Shown: piece after piece, positions 56,633-64,000 of the stretch
Layout of the letters: each line of letters begins with the position of its first letter
Position numbering within the stretch: position 1 is the first letter of the stretch
Assembly (NCBI RefSeq): GCF_020177575.1
Contig: NZ_JAHTBK010000001.1
Span: forward strand, 1,178,001 to 1,242,000
From: Hasllibacter sp. MH4015
GTDB lineage: Bacteria; Pseudomonadota; Alphaproteobacteria; Rhodobacterales; Rhodobacteraceae
Direction: 5' to 3'
Length of the DNA stretch: 64,000 nt
Notes under the pieces: generated by a model
What the model was told of the DNA's origin: nothing
Seen by the model: only the letters and a program-made list of their open reading frames with translations
The model's database searches: none
Made by a program: the position numbers and the translations under genes

Positions 56633-57937
56633 ATGACCCTCAAGACAACGTTGTCGCTTGGCCTTGCCGCCGGCCTGCTGGCCGGTGCCGCGGCGCAGGC
56701 GCAAACCGAGATTGAATTCTGGCACGCCATGGGCGGCCAACTTGGCGAAACGGTCAACCAGCTGGCCGAAGACTTCAACGCCAGCCAGGACCAGTACGTC
56801 CTGACGCCCGTCTTCAAGGGCACTTACGAGGAAACCCTGACCTCGGCGATTGCCGCGTTCCGCGCGGGCGAACAGCCCAACATCGTGCAGGTCTTCGACG
56901 CAGGCGCCGCCACCGTGATCGGGGCCACCGGTGCCACCATCCCCGTGGAACAGCTGATGTCCGACAACGGCATCGACTTCGACCGCGAGGATTACATCTC
57001 GGGCGTGCGCAACTTCTACGCCGACGCCGATGGGCAGATGATCGGCATGCCGTTCAACTCCTCCACGCCGATCATGTATTACAACGCCGACGCGCTGGCC
57101 GAGGCCGGGGTGGAGCCGCCCGCGACCTGGGAAGAGTTTGCCGAAACCACCGCGCCCGCGCTGCTGGAGGCGGGCTACATCCCCCTTGCGCAATCGCACC
57201 TGCCGTGGATCTTCACGGAGAACTTCTTCTCCCGCCACAACCTGCAATTCGCCACCAACGACAACGGCTATACCGGCGTCGATACCGAAATCCTCGTGAA
57301 CCATCCCGCCATCCGCGCCCATTTCGAGGCGCTGACCGAATGGCAGGAGGCGGGCTATTTCGAGTGGTACGGCACCGGCTGGGGCGACAACCAGGACCCG
57401 TTCGAGGCCGGTGAAGTGGCCATGTGGCTCGGCTCCTCCGGCTCGTTCGGCGGCATCGCCGACCGCGTGGACTTCAACTTCTCCGCCGCCATGCTGCCCT
57501 ATTGGGAGGCGGTCACGACGGAACCCACGCAGACCTTCATCGGCGGCGCGGCCCTGTTCGCCATGTCCGGCTTCGATGAGGCCGAGAACGAAGCCACCGC
57601 GGCGTTCTTCGACTTCCTCGACAGTGTCGATGCGCAGGTCATGTGGCACACGGAAACGGGCTACGTTCCGATCACCACCGCCGCCTATGAGGCGACCGCC
57701 GAGCAAGGCCATTACGAGGAATTCCCCGCCGCCGAAGTGGGCGTTCAGCAGCTGCAACTGCCCTCGGGCGAATGGACCCGTGGCTACCGCATGGGCTTCT
57801 ACGTGCAGATCCGCGACGTGATGAACCGTGAATACGGCCGCATCCTGACCGGTGAGGCCACGGTGGACGAAGCCTTCGCCATCATCGAGGAAGAGGCCAA
57901 CGAGCTTCTCGCCCGGTTCGCCCAGACCCAGGGCTGA
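56633..57937 (+). CDS. ugpB: sn-Glycerol-3-phosphate ABC transporter, substrate-binding protein
   Basis: 434 residues, near E. coli UgpB (438). Signal peptide to AQA|QTE; the mature protein starts IEFWHAMGGQLGETVNQLAEDFN and contains FNSSTPIMYYNADAL, as in UgpB. It binds glycerol 3-phosphate or glycerophosphocholine in the periplasm. First gene of ugpBAEC, behind the candidate PhoB promoter. Confidence 0.95.
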   Translation: MTLKTTLSLGLAAGLLAGAAAQAQTEIEFWHAMGGQLGETVNQLAEDFNASQDQYVLTPVFKGTYEETLTSAIAAFRAGEQPNIVQVFDAGAATVIGATGATIPVEQLMSDNGIDFDREDYISGVRNFYADADGQMIGMPFNSSTPIMYYNADALAEAGVEPPATWEEFAETTAPALLEAGYIPLAQSHLPWIFTENFFSRHNLQFATNDNGYTGVDTEILVNHPAIRAHFEALTEWQEAGYFEWYGTGWGDNQDPFEAGEVAMWLGSSGSFGGIADRVDFNFSAAMLPYWEAVTTEPTQTFIGGAALFAMSGFDEAENEATAAFFDFLDSVDAQVMWHTETGYVPITTAAYEATAEQGHYEEFPAAEVGVQQLQLPSGEWTRGYRMGFYVQIRDVMNREYGRILTGEATVDEAFAIIEEEANELLARFAQTQG

Positions 57938-58028
57938 GCGACCGACGATAATCGCGCTGGCCGGGTTTGTCCCGGCCAGTCGCCAACCAAAAGACGACCC
58001 GCCACTTTTCCAGGGGGAGAGCATTTCC

Positions 58029-58910
58029 GTGAAACGCGCCGCATTCGGGCATATCGGCTTTCCGATCCTGCTCCTGATCCCCCAACTCGCCATCATCGCG
58101 ATCTTCTTCTACTGGCCGGCGGGCTACGCGATCCAATCCTCCTTCTACCTCGAAGATCCGTTCGGCTTCGGCTCCACCTTCGTGGGGATGGAGAACTACA
58201 CCCGCCTCGCACGGTCCTCCAATTACATGTCGAGCGCGTGGTTCACCTTGATCTTCACCTGCCTCGTCACCTTCTTCGCGCTTGCCATCGCCCTTTTGCT
58301 GGCGGTCAAGGCCGACAAGGTGATCCGCGGCGCGCGCACCTACCGCACGCTGCTGATGTGGGTCTACGCCATCGCGCCACCCGTCGCGGGCCTGATCGGC
58401 GTGATGCTGTTCGACCAGTCACGCGGCAACATCACCCAGCTTCTGGGCATGATGGGGATCGAGTTTCGCCTGGGCGTGAATTACTGGGACACGGCCACGG
58501 CGATGATCTCCGTCTCGATCTGGAAACAGATCCCCGTGAACTTCATCTTCTTCCTGTCGGGGCTTCAGGCCATCCCGCGCTCGGTGCGTGAGGCCGCGAT
58601 GATCGACAACCGCTCCGGCACGCGGCGGTTCTGGGACATCACCTTCCCGCTGCTGGCGCCCACGGGCTTCTTCCTGCTCATCATCAACATCACCTATTCG
58701 CTCTTCGACACGTTCGGCATCGTCGACACGATCGTGAAAGGCGAGCCGGGCAATAACCCCATGACGCTGGTCTACCGCGTCTTCGTCGACGGCTTCCGGG
58801 GCCAGGATCTGGGCGGATCGTCCGCGCAATCGGTCGTCCTCATGGTGCTTGTCCTGATCCTTACTATCGTGCAGTTCCGCTTCCTGGAACGCCGCATCCA
58901 CTACACGTAA
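58029..58910 (+). CDS. ugpA: sn-Glycerol-3-phosphate ABC transporter, permease UgpA
   Basis: 293 residues from GTG 58029 with GGGGGAGA eight bases upstream (E. coli UgpA 295). Six membrane helices and the EAA loop REAAMIDNRSGTRRFWDITFPLL near residue 200, which contacts the ATPase. It starts 91 bp after ugpB. Confidence 0.95.
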   Translation: MKRAAFGHIGFPILLLIPQLAIIAIFFYWPAGYAIQSSFYLEDPFGFGSTFVGMENYTRLARSSNYMSSAWFTLIFTCLVTFFALAIALLLAVKADKVIRGARTYRTLLMWVYAIAPPVAGLIGVMLFDQSRGNITQLLGMMGIEFRLGVNYWDTATAMISVSIWKQIPVNFIFFLSGLQAIPRSVREAAMIDNRSGTRRFWDITFPLLAPTGFFLLIINITYSLFDTFGIVDTIVKGEPGNNPMTLVYRVFVDGFRGQDLGGSSAQSVVLMVLVLILTIVQFRFLERRIHYT

Positions 58911-58923
58911 AGGGGGCACGGAT

Positions 58924-59841
58924 ATGGCTGACATCACCGACACCTCCACCCGGTCCGCCGCGCAATCGGCCGCCCCGACGCGGCCTGCCAAGCGCATCCG
59001 CTGGGGCGACATCGGCGACCACGCGATCCTGATCGCGGGCGCGCTTTTGATGCTGGTGCCCGTCTACATGGTCTTCGCCACCTCGTCGTGGGACGCGATC
59101 ACGGTACACCGGCAGGGGATGCAATTCGGCTTCGGCGATCAGTTCGGCGTAAATTACGACGCGGCCCTGTTCGAATATGGCGGCTTCACGGACAGCGTGA
59201 ATGGCGTGACGATGCTGGCCAATTCGATGATCCTGGGCCTCGGCTTTGCCATCGGCAAGATCATCGTGGGCATGATGGCGGCCTATGCCATCGTCTATTT
59301 CCGCCTGAAATTCGCGACACTTGCCTTCTGGATGATCTTCACCACGCTTCTCCTGCCGCTGGAGGTGCGCATCTTGCCGTCCTACGAGGTCATCACCTGG
59401 ATGAACCTCGGCAACACCTATACCGGCCTGATCGTCCCGCTGATCGCGTCGGCCACGGCCACCTTCTTTTTCCGGCAGTATTTCCGCTCCATCCCCGAGG
59501 AATTGATCGAGGCCGCGCGCATCGACGGGGCGGGGCCGGTGAAGTTCTTCATCGACATCCTCGTGCCGCTGTCGAAAACCATGATCGCCGCGATGTTCAT
59601 CATCATGTTCGTCTTCGGCTGGAACCAGTACCTTTGGCCCACGCTGATCACCACGGATGAAAGCCTGTTCACGCTCGTGCGCGGCATCCGGCAGATCATC
59701 CAATCCTACGCCGACGGGTCCGAGACGCCCGATTACGGGCAGGCGGCGGCGCTCGCCATCATCGCGATGACCCCGCCCGTCCTAATCGTCGTCTTCTTCC
59801 AAAGCTGGTTCGTGAAGGGCCTGACCGAGTCTGACAAATGA
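58924..59841 (+). CDS. ugpE: sn-Glycerol-3-phosphate ABC transporter, permease UgpE
   Basis: 305 residues, longer than E. coli UgpE (281) by an N-terminal polar extension of about 35 residues. Six membrane helices with EAA loop ELIEAARIDGAGPVKFFIDILVPL near residue 195. 13 bp after ugpA, forming the heterodimeric channel with it. Confidence 0.95.
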   Translation: MADITDTSTRSAAQSAAPTRPAKRIRWGDIGDHAILIAGALLMLVPVYMVFATSSWDAITVHRQGMQFGFGDQFGVNYDAALFEYGGFTDSVNGVTMLANSMILGLGFAIGKIIVGMMAAYAIVYFRLKFATLAFWMIFTTLLLPLEVRILPSYEVITWMNLGNTYTGLIVPLIASATATFFFRQYFRSIPEELIEAARIDGAGPVKFFIDILVPLSKTMIAAMFIIMFVFGWNQYLWPTLITTDESLFTLVRGIRQIIQSYADGSETPDYGQAAALAIIAMTPPVLIVVFFQSWFVKGLTESDK

Positions 59842-59861
59842 ACAAGAGAGAACCATAAAAT

Positions 59862-60911
59862 ATGGCACAAGTGACCCTGAACGCTGTCCGCAAGGTCTAT
59901 CCCAACGGGGCAGAGGCGTTGGAGCCGTCGACGTTCACCATCCCCGACGGGGAGCTGACGGTGCTCGTCGGCCCATCGGGCTGCGGCAAATCCACGATGC
60001 TGCGCATGGTGGCGGGGCTAGAGACGGTGACCGAGGGGGAGATTTCCATCGGCGACCGGGTCGTCAACGACATCGACCCGGCCGACCGCAACATCGCCAT
60101 GGTGTTCCAGAATTACGCGCTTTACCCGCATATGAGTGTCGCGCGCAACATGGGCTACGGCCTCAAGAACCGCGGCATGGACAAGGCCGCCATCGCCGCC
60201 AAGGTGCGTGAGGCGGCGGAGATGCTGAACCTCACGGAATTCCTCGACCGCCGCCCGTCGCAACTGTCCGGCGGCCAGCGCCAGCGCGTCGCCATGGGCC
60301 GCGCCATCGTGCGGGAGCCCGACCTGTTCCTGTTCGACGAGCCGCTTTCAAACCTCGACGCCAAGCTGCGCAACCAGATGCGGATCGAGATTCGCGCGCT
60401 GCAACGCCGTCTTGGCACCACGGCGATGTATGTTACCCATGACCAGGTCGAGGCGATGACCATGGCCGACCGCATCATCGTGCTCAGCAACGGGCATATC
60501 GAACAGATCGGCACACCCAACGAGATCTACGAACACCCCGCCTCCACCTTCGTCGCGGCCTTCATGGGCGCGCCGCCGATGAACCTGCTGGAAGGGGAGG
60601 CGACGGGCGGGGCCGTCACGCTGAAGGGCGGGGCCGCGGTGCCGCAAGCGACCCCCAACGGCCATGCCGGGCCGCTGACCGTCGGTATCCGGCCCGAGGA
60701 CGTGACGCCCGCCGATGACGGTGATCTGCCCTTCGACGTTGATATCATTGAGGAATTGGGCGCGCAGCGCCTGCTCCACGGCCATGTCGCGGGTCAGGCG
60801 TTTTCCGTTGCCGTGCCCAAGGACCGCGCCGCGGCCACGGGCGCCACGAAGCTGAGCGTCAAGCCCGGGGCGGTGCATCTGTTCGACCCGGACCAGGGCC
60901 GCCGCCTCTAG
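59862..60911 (+). CDS. ugpC: sn-Glycerol-3-phosphate ABC transporter, ATPase UgpC
   Basis: 349 residues. Walker [10 protein letters not shown], signature LSGGQRQR, Walker B FLFDEP and VTHDQVEAM are intact, followed by a TOBE regulatory domain. It is a paralogue of the agl-type ATPase at the left edge of the window and could serve both in principle. The ATG follows ugpE by 20 bp. Confidence 0.95.
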   Translation: MAQVTLNAVRKVYPNGAEALEPSTFTIPDGELTVLVGPSGCGKSTMLRMVAGLETVTEGEISIGDRVVNDIDPADRNIAMVFQNYALYPHMSVARNMGYGLKNRGMDKAAIAAKVREAAEMLNLTEFLDRRPSQLSGGQRQRVAMGRAIVREPDLFLFDEPLSNLDAKLRNQMRIEIRALQRRLGTTAMYVTHDQVEAMTMADRIIVLSNGHIEQIGTPNEIYEHPASTFVAAFMGAPPMNLLEGEATGGAVTLKGGAAVPQATPNGHAGPLTVGIRPEDVTPADDGDLPFDVDIIEELGAQRLLHGHVAGQAFSVAVPKDRAAATGATKLSVKPGAVHLFDPDQGRRL

Positions 60912-60971
60912 TTTCCCGTTGCGCCCGGCGTCACGCGGTTGTTTCGTCGCCCCACGAATGGAGGGACCGGA

Positions 60972-62297
60972 ATGGCTTTGGTGAGACGTGATTGGGTTCC
61001 TTCGGGCAGCGAGGATCTGGTTCAGCGCATCGCGGCGCGAACCGCCGTCACCGACAGCGCGGCGCTCGCCGAACGGCTGACCGCATTGGGGGAGGAGAAC
61101 CGCCGCATCCACGAGGATCGCTGCTTCAACCTCAACCCCGCCACCAACGTGATGAATCCCGCGGCGGAGGCGCTGCTTGCGAACGGCATGGGCACGCGCC
61201 CGTCGCTTGGCTATCCCGGCGACAAGTACGAGATGGGGTTGGAGGCGATCGAGGAGGCGGAGGTCATCGCCGCCGCGCTTGCCGCCGAAATCTTCGGTGC
61301 GCGTTTTGCGGAAATCCGCGTGGCGTCGGGGGCCATGGCGAACCTCTACGCCTTCATGGCGACCTGCAAACCCGGCGACACCGTGATCGTGCCGCCCGCC
61401 AGTATCGGGGGCCACGTCACCCACCACGGCGCGGGCTGTGCCGGCCTCTTCGGATTGCGGATCGTTGAGGCGCCGGTCAATGCGGATTGTTATACCATTG
61501 ATATACCCGGTCTGGCCGATTTGGCGGAGAAGGAGCGCCCCGCGCTCATCACCCTTGGCGGGTCGCTCAACCTCCTGCCGCACCCGGTGGCGGAGGTGCG
61601 CGCGATTGCCGACGGGGTCGGCGCAACCGTCCTGATGGACGCCGCCCACCAATGCGGGTTGTTCGCGGGCGGGGTCTGGCCCGACCCACTAGCGGCGGGC
61701 GCGCATCTGATGACCATGAGCACCTACAAAAGCCTTGGCGGACCAGCGGGCGGCATGATCGTGACCAATGATGCAGACATCGCCAAGCGTCTGGACTCCA
61801 TCGCTTTTCCGGGCATGACCGCCAATTTCGACGCCTCCAAATCCGCGGCCCTCGCACGCACGTTGCTGGATTGGCGCGATCACGGTCCGGCTTACGCGGC
61901 AGAAATGCTGCGCGTCGCGCATGAACTGGCCAAGGCATTGAAATCCCGTCAGGTTCCGGTGTTCGAGACGGCGGAGGGCCCCACCCGAAGCCACCAATTC
62001 GCCATTGCCGCCCACGAATGGGGCGGCGGGCAGGCGGCCTCCAAACACCTCTATCGCGCGGGCCTGATCGCCTGTGGCATCGGGCTGCCGATGGCGGAAA
62101 TTTCCGGCGATATGAACGGCTTGCGGATCGGCACGCCGGAACTTGTCCGCTGGGGTATGGGGCAGGGCGAGGGGCAAATTGACCGCCTTGCCGACATGAT
62201 TGCGCGCGCGCTGCGCAGCGACAGCCCCGAAGACCTCGCCCAGGAGGTCGCCGCATTTCGCCGTGAATTCAAGACCTTGCATTACATCACGCCGTAA
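60972..62297 (+). CDS. GlyA-like PLP enzyme (serine hydroxymethyltransferase family, divergent)
   Basis: 441 residues from ATG 60972 with GGAGG eight bases upstream. It follows SHMT in outline: a GYPGDKYEMGLEAIEEAEVIAA segment near residue 85, a VASGAMANLYAF strand, MDAAHQCGLFAGG and the PLP lysine in TMSTYKSLGGPAGG. The canonical SHMT sequences differ (ASENxxS, HSGSQAN, TTTTHKTLRGPRGG), so the substrate has probably changed; 2-methylserine hydroxymethyltransferase or a related aldolase are candidates. It starts 60 bp after ugpC and may be part of the same transcript. I would not call it the housekeeping glyA. Confidence 0.78.
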   Translation: MALVRRDWVPSGSEDLVQRIAARTAVTDSAALAERLTALGEENRRIHEDRCFNLNPATNVMNPAAEALLANGMGTRPSLGYPGDKYEMGLEAIEEAEVIAAALAAEIFGARFAEIRVASGAMANLYAFMATCKPGDTVIVPPASIGGHVTHHGAGCAGLFGLRIVEAPVNADCYTIDIPGLADLAEKERPALITLGGSLNLLPHPVAEVRAIADGVGATVLMDAAHQCGLFAGGVWPDPLAAGAHLMTMSTYKSLGGPAGGMIVTNDADIAKRLDSIAFPGMTANFDASKSAALARTLLDWRDHGPAYAAEMLRVAHELAKALKSRQVPVFETAEGPTRSHQFAIAAHEWGGGQAASKHLYRAGLIACGIGLPMAEISGDMNGLRIGTPELVRWGMGQGEGQIDRLADMIARALRSDSPEDLAQEVAAFRREFKTLHYITP

Positions 62298-62318
62298 TCC
62301 GTCGATCCCTTCACGTTT

Positions 62319-62335
62319 TTGCAACTCATTCGCAA
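62319..62335. promoter_or_regulatory. Candidate Mur/Fur-family operator 1 at the Mn importer
   Basis: TTGCAACTCATTCGCAA is a 17-bp interrupted palindrome with TTGC/GCAA ends, the form of manganese (Mur) or Fur-family boxes in Alphaproteobacteria. It lies just upstream of the -35 box at 62341. Confidence 0.5.
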
Positions 62336-62340
62336 TAGCC

Positions 62341-62370
62341 TTGCCTTTCTGCGAATGCATCGCATATACA
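62341..62370 (+). promoter_or_regulatory. Sigma-70 promoter of the Mn importer with a second operator in its spacer
   Basis: TTGCCT (62341-62346), 18 bases, TATACA (62365-62370). Within the spacer, TGCGA-ATGCA-TCGCA (62350-62364) is a 5+5 inverted repeat and may be a second Mur-type site. Binding would block RNA polymerase directly. The start codon is at 62405, with GAGGA about 9 bases upstream of it. Confidence 0.6.
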
Positions 62371-62404
62371 GCTGGGACGGCGATGGTTCAGAGGACCTTG
62401 GCGA

Positions 62405-63352
62405 ATGAAACGAGTTTTTCCTGCATTGGCGGTGACAGCCGCCCTTTTCCCCGCAACCGCCCCGGCCCAGGAGGCGCTTTCGGTTGTGACAACCACCGGC
62501 ATGATCGCCGACGCTGTCCGTCAAGTCGGCGGAGATATGGTGGAAGTTCAAGCGCTTATGGGGCCGGGCGTTGATCCCCATGCCTATCGGCAGACACGCT
62601 CCGACATCGTGGCGACCGCGCGCGCCGACCTTGTGTTGTGGCACGGCCTGTATCTTGAAGCGCAGATGGAGGAATTCCTGCTGGAGCTGGCGGAGACGAA
62701 CCGGGTCATGCCGGTGGCGGAGGCGTTGCCGCACGACGCATTGCTGGGGTCAGAGGATTACGCGGGCCAGTTCGATCCCCATGTATGGATGGATCCCGCG
62801 CTCTGGGCCGGTGTCGTGGCAGAGGTTGAGGCCGCACTTTCCGATGCCATGCCGGATGCCGAAGACATTTTCACCGCGAATGCCGCGGCCTTCGTTACGG
62901 AGATCGAGGCGCTGGCCAGCTATTCCGAGACCACGCTGGACACCGTGCCTGACACGGCCCGCGTGCTGATCACGGCCCACGATGCGTTCAGCTATTTCGG
63001 CGCGGCCTACGGTTTCGAAGTCGTTGGTATCCAAGGAATTTCCACGGAATCCGAGGCCGGGTTGCAGCGCATCTCGGAGCTGGTGGACCTGATCGTGACG
63101 CGCGAGATCGGCGCGGTCTTCGTGGAATCCTCCGTCTCCGATCGCAACATCCGGGCTCTGATCGAAGGGGCTGCGGCCCGCGGCCATGAGGTCGTGATCG
63201 GTGGCGAGCTTTATTCCGATGCGATGGGACCGGCGGGCACCTACGAGGGGACGTGGATCGGCATGATCGACCACAACGTTACCACCATCGCCCGCGCGCT
63301 TGGGGGCGACGCCCCGGAAGGCGGGATGCAGGGAAGGCTGATGGTGAATTGA
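62405..63352 (+). CDS. Manganese-type ABC transporter, substrate-binding protein (SitA/ZnuA family)
   Basis: 315 residues with signal peptide to APAQ. TroA-family metal-binding protein; the four ligands read H59 (GVDPHAY), H126 (FDPHVW), E241 (VFVESSV) and D272 (YSDAMG). The His-His-Glu-Asp set is that of Mn/Fe-specific SitA, PsaA and MntC proteins, whereas ZnuA proteins have three histidines and a His-rich loop, which is absent. It would capture Mn2+ in the periplasm. The ATPase gene starts 1 bp after the stop. Confidence 0.88.
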   Translation: MKRVFPALAVTAALFPATAPAQEALSVVTTTGMIADAVRQVGGDMVEVQALMGPGVDPHAYRQTRSDIVATARADLVLWHGLYLEAQMEEFLLELAETNRVMPVAEALPHDALLGSEDYAGQFDPHVWMDPALWAGVVAEVEAALSDAMPDAEDIFTANAAAFVTEIEALASYSETTLDTVPDTARVLITAHDAFSYFGAAYGFEVVGIQGISTESEAGLQRISELVDLIVTREIGAVFVESSVSDRNIRALIEGAAARGHEVVIGGELYSDAMGPAGTYEGTWIGMIDHNVTTIARALGGDAPEGGMQGRLMVN

Positions 63353-63353
63353 C

Positions 63354-64000
63354 ATGGCGGAGCTGACATTGGTGGACATGCCAGCGGGACTTGATCCCTC
63401 AAGCCCCCTTGCGGTGCGCGGCCTGACCGTGACCTACGGCGAAAAGCCCGCGCTCTTCTCGCTCGACGCGGCGTTTCCCGCCGGACAGATGTCCGCCATT
63501 GTCGGCCCGAACGGGGCAGGCAAATCCACGTTTCTGAAGGCCGCACTTGGCCTGATCCCGCGCGTTTCGGGGGAGGTCAGCGTGTTTGGCCGCGATATCG
63601 ACCGGGCCCGCGACCGCGTCGCCTATGTGCCGCAACGTGCATCGGTCGACTGGGACTTTCCCACCACGGCGCTCGATGTCGTCCTGATGGGCCTCTACGG
63701 CCAGCTTGGCCTGTGGAAACGGATCAGCGGCGGCCACCGCGCGACGGCGCTGGCCTGCCTTGACCGGGTGGGAATGGCGGATTTCGCGGAGCGTCAGATC
63801 GGGCAATTGTCCGGGGGGCAGCAACAGCGCGTCTTCCTTGCGCGGGCGCTGGCGCAGAATGCCGATCTGTTTTTGCTGGACGAACCTTTCGCGGGTGTCG
63901 ATGCGGCGACGGAGCGGGCGATCATCGACGTGCTCAAATCCCTCAAGGCCGACGGGCGCAGCATCGTGGCGGTGCATCACGACCTTGGCACCGTGAAGGA
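63354..64000 (+). CDS. Manganese-type ABC transporter ATPase, N-terminal part
   Basis: The gene runs off the right edge; about 215 residues are visible from ATG 63354. Walker A GPNGAGKST, signature LSGGQQQR, Walker B LFLLDEP and the switch H in AVHHD are present. VPQRASVDWDFPTTALDVVLMGLYG is the wording found in Sit/Mnt-type metal ATPases. The permease genes should follow outside the window. Confidence 0.92.
   Translation, partial: MAELTLVDMPAGLDPSSPLAVRGLTVTYGEKPALFSLDAAFPAGQMSAIVGPNGAGKSTFLKAALGLIPRVSGEVSVFGRDIDRARDRVAYVPQRASVDWDFPTTALDVVLMGLYGQLGLWKRISGGHRATALACLDRVGMADFAERQIGQLSGGQQQRVFLARALAQNADLFLLDEPFAGVDAATERAIIDVLKSLKADGRSIVAVHHDLGTVK

Overview
The window is GC-rich, densely packed chromosomal DNA of an alphaproteobacterium, most likely a Rhodobacteraceae/Roseobacter-group member. 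The evidence is gene content: a split Entner-Doudoroff pathway, a CckA hybrid kinase with a CtrA-type box in front of it, a recA gene with an alphaproteobacterial GAAC-N7-GAAC LexA box, the trgA-trgB-cysK tellurite locus known from Rhodobacter sphaeroides, DUF4445/corrinoid C1 genes and BLUF photoreception. I see no phage, insertion sequence, integron or CRISPR array. Apart from a LysE gene with different codon use, this looks like core chromosome.

Layout. 1-1487: end of an alpha-glucosidase gene and its ABC ATPase (agl type). 1512-3097: BrkB/YihY membrane protein and a stand-alone BLUF photoreceptor. 3134-5841: edd-eda behind a perfect palindromic operator. 6001-7481: two tandem outer-membrane beta-barrel paralogues. 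7541-17940: housekeeping and metabolic genes (aminotransferase, YjbR protein, cysS, citramalate synthase, secreted 4-Cys protein, methyltransferase, phytoene-synthase-like protein, MFS exporter, AlkA-type glycosylase, esterase, HNH nuclease). 18054-20301: an agmatinase-family gene and a soluble reductive-dehalogenase-like Fe-S protein preceded by 11-bp phased repeats. 20445-21056: LysE exporter. 21221-25015: zwf-pgl-pgi behind the same operator as edd-eda. 25012-26491: thioesterase, Gph phosphatase, small membrane protein and tRNA-Gly(CCC).

26571-28384: a secreted FG-GAP repeat protein and a doubtful small ORF. 28569-33764, minus strand: a C1/corrinoid operon read right to left (Virulence_fact-family protein, MetF-like protein, methyl-H4folate:corrinoid methyltransferase, VTT-like membrane protein, DUF4445 corrinoid-activating protein). 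34058-39475: ppx, PNPOx-like protein, rlmE, guaB, RsmB-like methyltransferase. 39549-42526: cckA and a convergent sulfotransferase gene. 42748-46893: recA, alaS, DUF1330. 46948-55560: a colinear block phrB, cfa, trgA, trgB, cysK, mscS-like, alaX that reads as a photo-oxidative/oxyanion stress and thiol cluster. 55642-55731: tRNA-Ser(GGA). 55982-56356: mgsA. 56358-60911: ugpBAEC behind CTGTCA repeats that look like a PhoB promoter, followed by a GlyA-like PLP enzyme. 62319-64000: start of a manganese-type ABC importer with two candidate Mur/Fur-family operators around a clear promoter.

How the genes fit together. Sugar taken up by the agl system is probably burned through zwf-pgl-edd-eda. The two halves lie 16 kb apart but carry the identical TGTTAGCGCTAACA-type operator, so one LacI-type regulator probably sets the whole Entner-Doudoroff flux. 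The other regulatory reads (CtrA at cckA, LexA at recA, PhoB at ugp, Mur at the Mn importer) agree with the neighbouring gene function and are the most testable results. The least understood pieces are the soluble RdhA-like protein and the corrinoid C1 operon, both of which should depend on cobalamin chemistry.
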